NCBI GenBank assembly: GCA_942493145.1
Contig: OW818679.1
Coordinates: 682,001-746,000, forward strand
Direction: 5' to 3'
Length of the DNA: 64,000 nt
Origin: ENR-C20 sp942493145
GTDB lineage: Bacteria > Bacillota > Clostridia > Acetivibrionales > DTU013
The number at the start of each line of letters is the position of its first letter. Position 1 is the stretch's first letter. A program made the position numbers and the translations under genes. Positions 18,527 to 28,084 of the stretch are shown piece after piece. The notes beneath the pieces are model-generated. The model saw nothing but the letters and a program-made list of their open reading frames with translations. It was not told the DNA's origin and did no database searches.

Positions 18527-18565
18527 AAAAAAGGCACCCTTCAAATTAATTCGTCTGAAGGATGC
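18527..18565 (-). terminator. Terminator after the 18614 lipoprotein gene
   Basis: On the minus strand GGCATCCTTCA pairs with TGAAGGGTGCC (one mismatch) followed by TTTTTTAC. It lies about 50 bases downstream of the lipoprotein stop. Confidence 0.8.
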
Positions 18566-18613
18566 CGCTTAATGTATGATATTGATGCTTCTTGTAATGA
18601 ACTGAAATTGCAT

Positions 18614-20284
18614 TTACTCCGGGGTGTGAATGAGCTTCAGTGTAATTGTTGTTTCAGCGATATCACTGGAGTTGCTGAAGTTCTGTTCAGCTGCGTTTTT
18701 CTGACCGTTCTTCAGGTTTACCCCGAATTTATAAATGGAGTCCTGCTTTTTGTCTTCGAAAAGATCTGAGGTTGCTTTATGGACGAAACCTGGTGATGTT
18801 TTTGTTTTAGCTGGAATTTCCGGAACTGTTAATGTTATAGACTCACTTTCGGCTCCAAAACGATCTATACAAATATCAAAAGTATCAGATTTACATGGCA
18901 TGAAATTTTCTATTCCAAGCTTTATTGGGAAAGTATCTGACATATTATCCATAACCATTTTGAAATCATCCTCAAGACCGATAACCTCAAAATTGGTGTA
19001 CTTACAAGTGCCATCTACAGGGGGTGCATTATTCTGATCGTACATGAAGTTTATTTGAGCTTCTCCCTTGACTTCAACGTGCATATCGCGGTCTATTCCC
19101 AAATAAAAATCGTTTTTATATTCAATTTTAAACGAAAGCGCTTTTTGAAGCTCTTCAAGGACCCCGTCCATATTTGAGCCGAGTAAGGCGGCCTCTCTTG
19201 CGATTTTAATCACAGGGTGAATGTTTTTGTATTCGTGATTTTCAGTCAGTTCCTTTAAAAATTTATCTGCAATTTCTTTTGCCCATTTTGCAACTTTTGG
19301 CAGTAAGGATTTTGCATCACCCGAGCTCCCGGCTAAAAGCATAAATTTCTTCTCTGCTGCAAGGGCGGCCCTGACCACGGGAATATACCTGTCCTCCTGA
19401 TCCATGTATTTATCCATCAATGTTTCTGCCTTGTTCATAAGTCTGTTAAGCAAACGGATTTCAAGACTATAGTCCGGATCGTATTCATCGCCGGTTAAAA
19501 GTACATGGGATCGGGCGGAAGAAATCAAAGCGTTGACTATTTCCAGTTCCTGCTTATTGAATTCTTCAATGAATATGTCCAGTACGAAGTCATCCTGTGC
19601 CTCTGTATCATGATGACATATCAGGGAGATGGAAGGCGGAACCGGAACGTTTACAGGCTTTTTCAGCAGCTCTTTTGCTGCTGCTTCTGCGGACTTTCTT
19701 TGATTATCAGCAGCACGGGTATATTTATCATATGCTTCACCTGAAGGAGGAGCGGCAAAGACAGTACTGAAATGGTACAGCTGTATATCTATACTATCCT
19801 GTTTTCTGTCAGCCTCGGAGAATTCCAGGTTCCCACCATCACCGTTACCCGAGAACACAAAACCGGACTTTTCAATATTATTTCCTTTTACGGACAGAGT
19901 TGCTGGAACTATGAATTTCAAACCATCAGGTTTTAAAACAATACCTCCTGAAAGAGCACCCAGACTGCTGTTTATATTTTTCATAGCTGAAATTGTGATG
20001 GTCTGTTCTCCCGCCAGTGCATTGGAAGGGATGGTAAGCGTCCAGGTCAATCCATTTTCATCCTCAAGAACAAGGTTTTTTTCCTGGCCGTCTGTAATAA
20101 AATCTACAGATACTGTATTGGCAACGTTCTCTTCAAAGCTTACACTTCCCGGAATGCCACTTTCCAAATTCAGGGCATAAGTTCCATTGCTGTTGGATAC
20201 GGCAGGAGCTTCCTGACTCCTGCTGCATCCCGACAAAGGTAATATCAGGATAAAAATGAGCACTCCAATTATGCACTTTTTCAT
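18614..20284 (-). CDS. Lipoprotein of unknown function
   Basis: 556 residues with signal peptide and lipobox (LPLSGC). The region at about 60-130 (WTLTIPSNALAGEQTITIS, then LKPDGLKF) resembles the beta-sandwich ZU5-like or post-SLH modules often seen in surface proteins, by eye only. The centre is helical and Lys/Glu-rich, and the C-terminal part is beta-rich. No enzyme motif was found. It follows the SLH protein by 18 bases on the same strand, so the two probably form a surface-protein operon. Confidence 0.7.
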   Translation of the reverse strand: MKKCIIGVLIFILILPLSGCSRSQEAPAVSNSNGTYALNLESGIPGSVSFEENVANTVSVDFITDGQEKNLVLEDENGLTWTLTIPSNALAGEQTITISAMKNINSSLGALSGGIVLKPDGLKFIVPATLSVKGNNIEKSGFVFSGNGDGGNLEFSEADRKQDSIDIQLYHFSTVFAAPPSGEAYDKYTRAADNQRKSAEAAAKELLKKPVNVPVPPSISLICHHDTEAQDDFVLDIFIEEFNKQELEIVNALISSARSHVLLTGDEYDPDYSLEIRLLNRLMNKAETLMDKYMDQEDRYIPVVRAALAAEKKFMLLAGSSGDAKSLLPKVAKWAKEIADKFLKELTENHEYKNIHPVIKIAREAALLGSNMDGVLEELQKALSFKIEYKNDFYLGIDRDMHVEVKGEAQINFMYDQNNAPPVDGTCKYTNFEVIGLEDDFKMVMDNMSDTFPIKLGIENFMPCKSDTFDICIDRFGAESESITLTVPEIPAKTKTSPGFVHKATSDLFEDKKQDSIYKFGVNLKNGQKNAAEQNFSNSSDIAETTITLKLIHTPE

Positions 20285-20302
20285 TTTATATTACCGTACC
20301 TT

Positions 20303-21850
20303 TCACTTAAACTGCTCAAAGGAGCGTACACTCATCGCAATTGCCTGTTCTCTTGTTGTCGTTGCATAGCCTGCAGATGTCTGTGCCGTAGTAATGGCTT
20401 TTGGCATGAATTTGCCGTCAGAGCCCTTTATGATGCCGAGCTTTGCCATATACAACACATGTTCCAAAGCCCATGAAGAAATATCCTTCTGATCTGTGAA
20501 TGCTGGTGCACCATCAGTGGAAAAATCACTACCGGGTGCCATTATCCTTATGGCGCGGCTCAGCATCGTTGCCACCTGTTCGCGGTTGGTCAGCTCCTTT
20601 GGAGCAAATGTAGTTACGGAAGTACCAGCGGTAACTCCCAGCTTGAAGGCCTTGAGTATTTCTGGATTCGCAGTATCAGTAAAAGGATTCGGAGACGCTG
20701 CGGTTGCTGCTGTTTCAGTGGTTTTCTCATACAGCTTGACTGCAAGCCCTGCAAATTCCTCGCGTGTAATAGGCCTGGTCATATCCGCGCCTATGAGGGA
20801 TTTGGGTATCAGGCCGTATCCATTAGCCTTATCCAGTTCTGTTTTTGCCCAGTTTGATGCATTTGAGTAGGCGGACATTCCATTGGACAGGACATTGGAG
20901 AAAGGGCTGTATATTACACCTGATTTCCCGGCTGCAGAGTAGTTATAATAGTCGAAGGAATATCTGAATTTTATTTGATATACATCTGAATCATAGTTAT
21001 CCTTGAGGCCGAAATATGATTCCATTCCTATGACATCGAACATCTCATTGAAACCGCCGCTATAACACAGCTTCCATCCTCCGTTGTCAACATTCAGCCA
21101 TACTTCGGATTTTACAGCATTACCAGATATGCTATTTAGAGTTTTAAAATCTACATGTGCTATATCCGAAATAATATTAAAGTAGGGCATTCCATCGGGA
21201 TACTGTTTCAAATCCGCCGATTTCAGTACCGGTACATGGTTAATAAGTTTGTCAGGGTCTTCAACCTTCTGGTTGTTGCTGTAGGAAATGGTTTTCGACC
21301 AGGGAGAAAGATAACTGTAGTATATACCCATACTGTCCTGATAAGTTACAATAAAGCGGGATCTGAAATCCATTGTATGATTGTCAAAATATGATTTATT
21401 ATCAGGGAGTGTTTCGCCGGAAGAAATACTTTCAAATTGATTTTTATCAAATACGGTAATGTTCGAATATGTACCTTTCTCGATCCTGATGGAGCTTTTG
21501 TTTGAATTAAGGCTAAAATCCTCATCCCATGAGCTTTTATAATGCCAGGCCCCTTTATCAACATTGTAGTCAAGCTGCAGCAGTATATCGGACAGATTAT
21601 AGCCGGCAGACCCGAAAGGCGAGTTATCAGCCCAAACCTCATCCACGAAGGAACGGAGCTCAGCAGATGCACTGACTGTAGCATCGAAACCTGCCCAACT
21701 GCTGTCGATTCCGTCCTCCCTGCATTGAACCGACAGATTCTCCGGAGCACCAAAGACTGTGGGTGGACTGTACTCTGCCCCAGCAATGCCAGGCATTGCA
21801 CTGATAATGAGAACAAACGTAAGAACGATCACAAAAACTTTACTTTTCAT
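20303..21850 (-). CDS. S-layer homology (SLH) domain surface protein
   Basis: 515 residues. A signal peptide ends near residue 25 (IAGAEY), a ~300-residue beta-rich ectodomain follows, then three C-terminal SLH repeats (about 330-510, with WAKTELDKANGYGLIP, ITREEFAGLAVKLYE, LTNREQVATMLSRAI and SSWALEHVLYMAKLGII). SLH repeats bind pyruvylated secondary cell-wall polymer. AGGAGG-like GGAGGG precedes the ATG. First gene of a two-gene unit with the 18614 lipoprotein. Confidence 0.88.
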   Translation of the reverse strand: MKSKVFVIVLTFVLIISAMPGIAGAEYSPPTVFGAPENLSVQCREDGIDSSWAGFDATVSASAELRSFVDEVWADNSPFGSAGYNLSDILLQLDYNVDKGAWHYKSSWDEDFSLNSNKSSIRIEKGTYSNITVFDKNQFESISSGETLPDNKSYFDNHTMDFRSRFIVTYQDSMGIYYSYLSPWSKTISYSNNQKVEDPDKLINHVPVLKSADLKQYPDGMPYFNIISDIAHVDFKTLNSISGNAVKSEVWLNVDNGGWKLCYSGGFNEMFDVIGMESYFGLKDNYDSDVYQIKFRYSFDYYNYSAAGKSGVIYSPFSNVLSNGMSAYSNASNWAKTELDKANGYGLIPKSLIGADMTRPITREEFAGLAVKLYEKTTETAATAASPNPFTDTANPEILKAFKLGVTAGTSVTTFAPKELTNREQVATMLSRAIRIMAPGSDFSTDGAPAFTDQKDISSWALEHVLYMAKLGIIKGSDGKFMPKAITTAQTSAGYATTTREQAIAMSVRSFEQFK

Positions 21851-22172
21851 TCAAAATCCCTCCTATAATCAATATTCATAAATAATGCTACTCCATGGGT
21901 TATTTGACTGCCATTTTCAACAACCGGGAAAATAACCAGGCTTTGAAAACTAACAGAGGTCAATGGGGAACCATCCTTTGAAAACAGGGAAAGAGGCTGA
22001 GTATATTGATCCTGCCAGACTTATCATACAAATCAGCCGGGATATAAAAAACCATAATAAGGGCTCAATTTATCGACATTATTGCTCTTTTTAACAAAAA
22101 AAAGACATTCACAATTCTTTTCAGAATCAGAAAGTCTTATATATGAAAATTTAAATTGAACTATTTAACCAC
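21851..22172. other. Intergenic region with promoter of the SLH unit and a weak terminator
   Basis: No gene was seen in these 322 bases. The right part (about 22090-22140) can form a hairpin AAGAC/GTCTT that on the minus strand is followed by eight T, a weak terminator for the regulator gene ending at 22173. The left part is presumably the promoter region of the SLH operon. Confidence 0.4.
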
Positions 22173-22961
22173 TTATTTATGTAAAGTGGTTTTGCGGTAT
22201 TGAGAGGGTGTCATGCCGGTCTTTTCCTTGAATACCCTGAGGAAATTTCCTTTGTAATCCTCGCCACAGGCTGCGAAGGCCTGGGTAATTGACAGGTGTT
22301 TGTCGTAAAGCTTTTCCTTCAGCATTTTTATCTTAATTTCCTGATAGTAGCTGTAGGGGGTCATAGAGGTATGCTTTTTAAAAAGCCGGGCAAAGTGGTA
22401 ACGGCTCAGGTTTGCCGATTTGGCCACTTGATCCATGTTGAATTCCTCCATACAGTGGGTTTCTATGTACTCCCTTGCTTTGGAGATGTCTGAGCGCCCC
22501 TGGTATATCCTGTTGGTTACAAAAACATTAACAATATACGCTATGTTTTTGCTATGATCCCAAATTGGAAAGCTGGTTATGTCCTTAAACATGGCATCAA
22601 CGTTAAAATCACTTTTCCTGGCATCATACCGGTTTGACATGTCATCAAATGGCACCTTTATATCCGACACCGACAGGGTTTCGCCTTCAAAAGCACGTCG
22701 TACATACTCGCGAAGGCCCAGCTCGTCATTTACGACAGGATCCTGAAGGATATTGTACAGACCTACGATCTGTTCCGGCCCTGAGATATTGTACTCTTCC
22801 AGGAACGCCCGGTTCGCAAATACCGTAGTACCATCGGGGGAAAATATTTCGATGGGCATTGGGAAGAGATCCACGATCTGAAATAGTAGGTCCCCGTTGC
22901 CGAATGCTGACTGAAAAGAGTCTGCCAGTGTGTTCTTCTGACTTTCATTCGAATTACTCAT
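22173..22961 (-). CDS. PAS domain-containing AraC-family regulator
   Basis: 263 residues. The N-terminal ~130 residues are a PAS-like sensor (IVDLFPMPIEIFSPDGTTVF, the PAS core), followed by an AraC/XylS double helix-turn-helix at about 165-262 (MDQVAKSANLSRYHFARLFK and FLRVFKEKTGMTPSQYRK). Start at the ATG complementary to 22959-22961 with AGGAG upstream. The longer frame begins inside the promoter region. It stands alone between the SLH unit and serA, so no target is obvious. Confidence 0.85.
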   Translation of the reverse strand: MSNSNESQKNTLADSFQSAFGNGDLLFQIVDLFPMPIEIFSPDGTTVFANRAFLEEYNISGPEQIVGLYNILQDPVVNDELGLREYVRRAFEGETLSVSDIKVPFDDMSNRYDARKSDFNVDAMFKDITSFPIWDHSKNIAYIVNVFVTNRIYQGRSDISKAREYIETHCMEEFNMDQVAKSANLSRYHFARLFKKHTSMTPYSYYQEIKIKMLKEKLYDKHLSITQAFAACGEDYKGNFLRVFKEKTGMTPSQYRKTTLHK

Positions 22962-23058
22962 TGTCATCTCCTGGTAAAAAAATGATACTGTCAATCGTTG
23001 CTATTTAAAATGATTTCCATCCAATTATACATTATTATGTAAACAACGTGAATAGCCG

Positions 23059-23088
23059 AAAAAAACGGACGCCTATAAGCGCCCGTTC
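23059..23088 (-). terminator. Terminator after serA
   Basis: On the minus strand ACGGGCGCTTATAGGCGTCCGT folds into a short GC-rich hairpin followed by seven T. It lies about 50 bases downstream of the serA stop. Confidence 0.8.
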
Positions 23089-23139
23089 CAATCAATTTTC
23101 ATCTTGAAAAAATTATTATTTTATGTTCTTATCCAATTT

Positions 23140-24303
23140 TTATATGACCCTGACCATCCTGATGCCTTTGATGTTTTTGATTGTATCCACGACCTTGTCG
23201 TTGAGCTCGCCTTCAACATCTATGATGTTGTAGCCGATACCATCCCTGTGATGGGTAACCATGTCGGAGATGTTTATCTTGTTGTCTGCCAGCACGGTGG
23301 TAACCTGCCCGACCATGTTGGGTACATTGTCATGCGCATTTATAAGCCTTTTGTTTGAGGCTTCGCCCATCTCGCATGTAGGGAAATTCACCGAATTCTT
23401 TACCGCTCCGTTTTCCAGGAAGTTCATCATCTGGTTTACGGCCATGATGGCGCAATTCTCCTCGGATTCCGGAGTGGAAGCGCCAAGGTGGGGGATTGTT
23501 ATGATGTTTTCGTGACCAAGCACCGAATCATCTGGGAAATCTGTTACATAGCAACCTACTGTTCCATTATCCAGGGCTTCAATCATATCGGCATTGTTTA
23601 CAAGACCTCCTCGTGCAAGGTTGATTATCTTGACGCCATGCTTCATAATCCTGAACTTGTCCTTGTTGAACATGCCCTTTGTAGTGCCGTCCTGTGGTAT
23701 GTGTATGGTAATGTAATCGGAGGTGGCAAGCAACTGATCAAGGTTAGCGGCTCTCATCACATTCCTGGAAAGGCTCCAGGCTGCATTCACTGAAATAAAC
23801 GGGTCAAAGCCTATGACTTCCATGCCAAGGGCCAGTGCGTCATTGGCAACCATAGCTCCTATTGCTCCAAGGCCTATAACGCCAAGTCTCTTACCCATGA
23901 TTTCAGGTCCTTCGAACTGGGATTTGCCCTTTTCCACCAGCTTCTCAACATCAGCGCCCTTACCTTTCAGTGACTGCGCCCAGGTTATACCCTGGCTGAT
24001 TTTTCTTGATGAAAGAAAGAGGGATGTAAGCACCAATTCCTTAACTCCGTTCGCATTTGCACCGGGAGTGTTGAAAACAACGATTCCCTTTTCCGAGCAT
24101 TTGTCCACCGGGATGTTGTTGTAGCCTGCGCCTGCTCTTGCAATCGCCTTCACGCTGGAGGGTATCTCCATTTCAAGCATGTTGGCGCTGCGGACAAGTA
24201 TGGCATCCGGGGTTTCAAAGTCATCGGAAACCTCATATTTGTCCTTTGGAAGCAGGCTCAGGCCAGTTTCTGAAATTTTATTCATGGTTTTTATTTTAAA
24301 CAT
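23140..24303 (-). CDS. serA: D-3-phosphoglycerate dehydrogenase
   Basis: First step of serine synthesis: oxidises 3-phosphoglycerate to 3-phosphohydroxypyruvate with NAD. 387 residues, the short form with a C-terminal ACT domain (VGQVTTVLADNKINISDM onward) but no intervening domain. Catalytic signatures are the NAD loop GLGAIG, NLARGG with the substrate Arg, and IPHLGAST with the catalytic His. It follows serC by 75 bases on the same strand, so both lie downstream of the glycine riboswitch. The ACT domain may allow serine feedback. Confidence 0.93.
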   Translation of the reverse strand: MFKIKTMNKISETGLSLLPKDKYEVSDDFETPDAILVRSANMLEMEIPSSVKAIARAGAGYNNIPVDKCSEKGIVVFNTPGANANGVKELVLTSLFLSSRKISQGITWAQSLKGKGADVEKLVEKGKSQFEGPEIMGKRLGVIGLGAIGAMVANDALALGMEVIGFDPFISVNAAWSLSRNVMRAANLDQLLATSDYITIHIPQDGTTKGMFNKDKFRIMKHGVKIINLARGGLVNNADMIEALDNGTVGCYVTDFPDDSVLGHENIITIPHLGASTPESEENCAIMAVNQMMNFLENGAVKNSVNFPTCEMGEASNKRLINAHDNVPNMVGQVTTVLADNKINISDMVTHHRDGIGYNIIDVEGELNDKVVDTIKNIKGIRMVRVI

Positions 24304-24378
24304 TGTAATCCTCCTATTTGCTATCTACCAGCTATAATCTGCTATTTGGCTGGTACTATCCATTAAGTGCAGATAAAT

Positions 24379-25455
24379 TTATTTGTTGTCCAATTCAAAT
24401 TTCTTCATGAACCCGACAAGCTTCTTAACGCCTTCAATAGGCATGGCGTTATATATGCTGGCCCTCATTCCGCCCACAAGCCTGTGGCCACGCAGTGTAC
24501 TGAGACCGGCGTTTTCGGATTCCTTGATGAACTTTTCGTTCAACTCGTCATTGGGTGCGGTAAAGGGTACGTTCATGAGTGACCTGTCCTTTTTCTCAAC
24601 CGGGTTTTTAAACATCTCAGATTCATCAAGGTAGTTGTACAGTATGGAGGCCTTTTCTCTGTTCAGTGCTTCCATAGCCTTGATTCCGCCCATCTTCTCG
24701 AGATGATCGAATACAAGTCCTGCAATGTAGATGGTGTAGCAGGGGGGAGTATTGTACATTGATTTATTTTCGGCATGGATATCATAGCGAAGCATTGTAG
24801 GAGTGATGTCAAGGTGCTTGCCGAGCAGGTCCTTGCGCATTATCGCAACTGTGACGCCTGCTGGAGCTACATTCTTCTGGGCTCCGGCATAGATCAGCGC
24901 GAATTTCTTCACATCTACAACCCTTGCAAGAAAATCGCTGGACATATCGGCGACGAGAGGTATGCTGCCGGTTTCGGGGAAGGAGAAATACTCTGTCCCC
25001 TCAAGGGTGTTATTGCTTGTGATATGGACATAATCGGCATCCTCGGATATTCCCTTAATTTCTGGAATGTATGTGAAGTTTTTATCCTCTGAAGATGCAA
25101 TGACAGTGGCTTTACCATAGAGATTGGCCTCCTGGATCGCCTTTTTTGGCCAGTTGCCTGTGTGTACATAATCTGCCTTTTTGTTTTTGCTCATGAGGTT
25201 GAGGGGAACCATTGCAAACTGGGTTGATGCACCGCCCTGCAGGAACATGACCGCATAGTCGTCGGGTATATCCATCAGTCTGCGGAGGGAAGCTTCCGCA
25301 TCGGTTATTATTTTGTCATATGCTTTTGAACGATGGCTCATTTCCATTACGGACATTCCGGTTCCTTTGTAATCAAGCATTTCAGCTGCGGCAATCTTTA
25401 AAACTTCTTCCGGCAGCATTGATGGTCCTGCTGAAAAATTGTAGATTCTGCTCAT
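24379..25455 (-). CDS. serC: Phosphoserine aminotransferase
   Basis: Second step of serine synthesis, a PLP enzyme making phosphoserine. 358 residues. NFSAGPSMLP at the start and the Lys of YAGAQKNVAPAG (PLP Schiff base) identify SerC. AAGGAG precedes the ATG. It is the first gene after the glycine riboswitch and its terminator. No serB was seen in the window. Confidence 0.95.
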   Translation of the reverse strand: MSRIYNFSAGPSMLPEEVLKIAAAEMLDYKGTGMSVMEMSHRSKAYDKIITDAEASLRRLMDIPDDYAVMFLQGGASTQFAMVPLNLMSKNKKADYVHTGNWPKKAIQEANLYGKATVIASSEDKNFTYIPEIKGISEDADYVHITSNNTLEGTEYFSFPETGSIPLVADMSSDFLARVVDVKKFALIYAGAQKNVAPAGVTVAIMRKDLLGKHLDITPTMLRYDIHAENKSMYNTPPCYTIYIAGLVFDHLEKMGGIKAMEALNREKASILYNYLDESEMFKNPVEKKDRSLMNVPFTAPNDELNEKFIKESENAGLSTLRGHRLVGGMRASIYNAMPIEGVKKLVGFMKKFELDNK

Positions 25456-25490
25456 TTTTAAAATCTCCTTTACTAATACGTATACTTAAA

Positions 25491-25520
25491 ATAAAAAGGC
25501 CCTGCCTTGTCAGGCTGACC
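25491..25520 (-). terminator. Riboswitch-linked terminator in the serC leader
   Basis: On the minus strand GGTCAGCC and GGCAGGGCC form a stem (one mismatch and a bulge) followed by TTTTTATTTT. It sits between the second glycine aptamer and serC, the usual place for the expression platform. Confidence 0.7.
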
Positions 25521-25559
25521 TCTGTGGATAACAATCAAAACACACTATTAAGTATGCTG

Positions 25560-25737
25560 ATGCTCTGTCCTTTTGCCTGAGAGATTATTCCCTTAACGGG
25601 AACTGCCCCTTCGGCGCCATTTTGATGGTCTCTCCAGAGGTTCGTCCTGTTGAAGTCTGTTTACCTGAGAGTATGACTCCTTCGGTGAACTGCTCCGCCA
25701 CATTTTACTTTAATGGCTGTCAGTTTCTCTCCCACAA
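25560..25737 (-). promoter_or_regulatory. Tandem glycine riboswitch upstream of serC-serA
   Basis: On the minus strand two aptamer-like units occur in series. The 3' unit ends in CTCTCAGGCAAAAGGACAG with an internal GCCGAAGGGGC. The 5' unit has GGAGAGA-like starts, ACCGAAGGAG and CTCTCAGGTAAACAGAC. These are the conserved parts of the two-aptamer glycine riboswitch (gcvT class). A terminator follows before serC. Glycine binding therefore probably controls readthrough into the serine synthesis genes. Whether it turns them on or off is not certain from sequence. Confidence 0.9.
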
Positions 25738-25876
25738 CAATCATCCGACTATATTCAATTTATATTATTAATATTATAATTTGGCAAAATGATAATGTCA
25801 AGAACGGTATTTTTGTTTATAATATGAATTATAGATTAAGGCGTAATACTAAAAACCTGGTGGAGGTAATGCGGAA

Positions 25877-26854
25877 ATGGCTGAATTGAGATGGCATCCG
25901 TTGATTGATGATTGGGTGATGATTGCTTCACACAGGCAGGGCAGGCCACAGATGCCGGAAGGCTGGTGCCCTTTTTGCCCGGGTTCGGGAAGGGTGCCTG
26001 ACGATTACGATGTATATGCGTATGACAACGATTTTCCGGCGCTTTCGCAGCACCCACCACAGCCGGACAATCCAAAGACGAATTTCTATAAAACTGCTGA
26101 AGCATATGGTAAATGCGAAGTCATACTCTTTTCACCTGATCATCGGGCAATACTATCCAGGTTGCCAGATGACCATGTGGTTAAGCTTATCGATCTCTGG
26201 ACTGCAAGATACGATGAACTCAAAAAGGATGAAAAAATCAAATATATATTCATTTTTGAGAACCGGGGGGAAGCCGTCGGAGTGACAATGCCCCATCCAC
26301 ATGGACAGATATACGGCTATCCTTTTATTCCGAAGAAGCCGGAGCTTGAGCTTGTCTCAGCTCGTAAACATCATGAAGTCAATGGCTCCTGCATTTTCTG
26401 CGATATGCTGAAGGACGAGATGGAATCGGGGGACAGAGTCATCTTTGAAAACGATGATTTCACAGCTTTCCTTCCATTTTTCACAGAATATCCATACGGG
26501 GCTTATATAATTAGTAAGGCTCACAAACAAAGCATCAACCAGTTTTCCACTCCTTCAGAGAAATTGAACCTCGCAAAGGCAATAAAGGGTGTTACCGGGG
26601 CATTCGATGCACTATTCGGGTCACCGTTCCCGTATATGATGTGCATGCACCAGGAACCGGTAAACAGCGGTGATGTGGGAGACATCTGCCATTTTCACAT
26701 TGAGTTTTTCCCTCCCATGCGGTCAGCGAACAAAATCAAGTTCAACGCCTCCAGCGAGACGGGGGCCTGGGCTCATGCAAACCCGACAAATCCCGAAGAG
26801 AAAGCGGAGGAGCTGAGAGTTGCTTATGGAAAATATATTGAAGCAGGAGAGTGA
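25877..26854 (+). CDS. galT: Galactose-1-phosphate uridylyltransferase
   Basis: Leloir pathway: exchanges UMP between UDP-glucose and galactose-1-phosphate. 325 residues. The catalytic motif MPHPHGQIYGYP (His of HPH is uridylylated) is near residue 140. Zinc-type Cys pairs CPFCPG (about 34) and CIFCDM (about 173) are present. GGAGGT precedes the ATG. Overlaps or abuts galK as an operon. Confidence 0.95.
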   Translation: MAELRWHPLIDDWVMIASHRQGRPQMPEGWCPFCPGSGRVPDDYDVYAYDNDFPALSQHPPQPDNPKTNFYKTAEAYGKCEVILFSPDHRAILSRLPDDHVVKLIDLWTARYDELKKDEKIKYIFIFENRGEAVGVTMPHPHGQIYGYPFIPKKPELELVSARKHHEVNGSCIFCDMLKDEMESGDRVIFENDDFTAFLPFFTEYPYGAYIISKAHKQSINQFSTPSEKLNLAKAIKGVTGAFDALFGSPFPYMMCMHQEPVNSGDVGDICHFHIEFFPPMRSANKIKFNASSETGAWAHANPTNPEEKAEELRVAYGKYIEAGE

Positions 26855-28076
26855 TGAATTGAATTTAAAGAAAAGGTTTATTGAATATTTCGGCGGAAAT
26901 GATTCAGGACTGAGGATATTTACCGCACCGGGCAGGGTGAACCTGATAGGGGAGCACACCGATTACAACGGCGGCTATGTGTTCCCGGCGGCGCTGACCA
27001 TGGGCTCGACAGTCTATGCACGGCCCCGGAGCGACAGGCAGGTCAATCTCATTGCAACAGATATGGGACTCATGGTCCATGCTGATCTTGACCGCCTTGA
27101 TGAGTACAGGGGGATTCAGTGGGGCAGCTATCAGCTGGGTGTGGCCGATGAGCTTCAGAAAGCCGGTTACAGCCTTACGGGATGCGATCTGATGTATCAT
27201 GATACAGTACCACTTGGTGCCGGCCTGTCCTCTTCGGCGGCCATTGAGGTAGCCACTGCCCTGATGTTCGTCTCGCTTGGAAAACCGAAGTGTGTCGGGG
27301 ATGCTGAAGCTAACCCGCAAAAGCTCATTGATATGGTGGAACTGGCTTTGATATGCCAGAAGGCAGAAAACAATTACGTCGGAGTCAATTGCGGTATAAT
27401 GGACCAGTTCGCTTCGGCCATGGGGAAGAAGGATCATGCCCTTCTTCTGAATTGTCGGGATCTTATCTACAGACATGTTCCGCTGGATATGAACGGTTAC
27501 CGGTTGGTCATAGTAAACAGCAATAAAAAACGGAGTCTTGGCGAATCAAAGTACAATGAACGAAGAAGTCAGTGCGAAGAAGCTCTTGCTATATTGAAGG
27601 AGGCCATTCCCGGAATATCCTGCCTTGGCGACATAACGCGTGGACAATTTGCCAGGAGCTGCCATTTTATAAGCAGCTTAACCTTAAGGGACAGGGTCGG
27701 TCATGTCATTATGGAGAATGCAAGGGTGCTCAAGGCTGTAGAGGCTCTGGAACATAAGGCTATGAATCGGTTTGGAAAGCTTATGGCCGAATCGCACCAA
27801 TCGCTCAGGGATTTGTACGAGGTGACCGGCCCAGAGCTTGATGCCCTTGTGGAGGAAGCTTTGAAAATAGAAGGAGTCCTGGGATCGAGGATGACAGGAG
27901 CAGGCTTTGGAGGCTGCACAGTCAATCTGGTGGCTGAGGAGGCAGTGGGTGACTTCATAGAAAAAGTCGGAGCCAATTATCTGGCCAGGACCGGGCTGAA
28001 GGCGGACTTTTATGTTTCGGGAATAGGCGACGGTGGAAGAGAAATCGCAAACGACGACAAAATTGATATTGATTAG
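26826..28076 (+). CDS. galK: Galactokinase
   Basis: Phosphorylates galactose at C1 with ATP. GHMP-kinase signatures: PGRVNLIGEHTDYNGG near the N-terminus, GAGLSSSAAIEV as the ATP loop and GGCTVNL near the C-terminus. ATG 26826 has GGAGG at 26806-26810 and overlaps galT by 29 bases. TTG 26859 with CAGGAGAG upstream is an equally plausible start that removes the overlap. Translationally coupled to galT either way. Confidence 0.93.
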   Translation: MENILKQESDELNLKKRFIEYFGGNDSGLRIFTAPGRVNLIGEHTDYNGGYVFPAALTMGSTVYARPRSDRQVNLIATDMGLMVHADLDRLDEYRGIQWGSYQLGVADELQKAGYSLTGCDLMYHDTVPLGAGLSSSAAIEVATALMFVSLGKPKCVGDAEANPQKLIDMVELALICQKAENNYVGVNCGIMDQFASAMGKKDHALLLNCRDLIYRHVPLDMNGYRLVIVNSNKKRSLGESKYNERRSQCEEALAILKEAIPGISCLGDITRGQFARSCHFISSLTLRDRVGHVIMENARVLKAVEALEHKAMNRFGKLMAESHQSLRDLYEVTGPELDALVEEALKIEGVLGSRMTGAGFGGCTVNLVAEEAVGDFIEKVGANYLARTGLKADFYVSGIGDGGREIANDDKIDID

Positions 28077-28084
28077 GAGAGATT

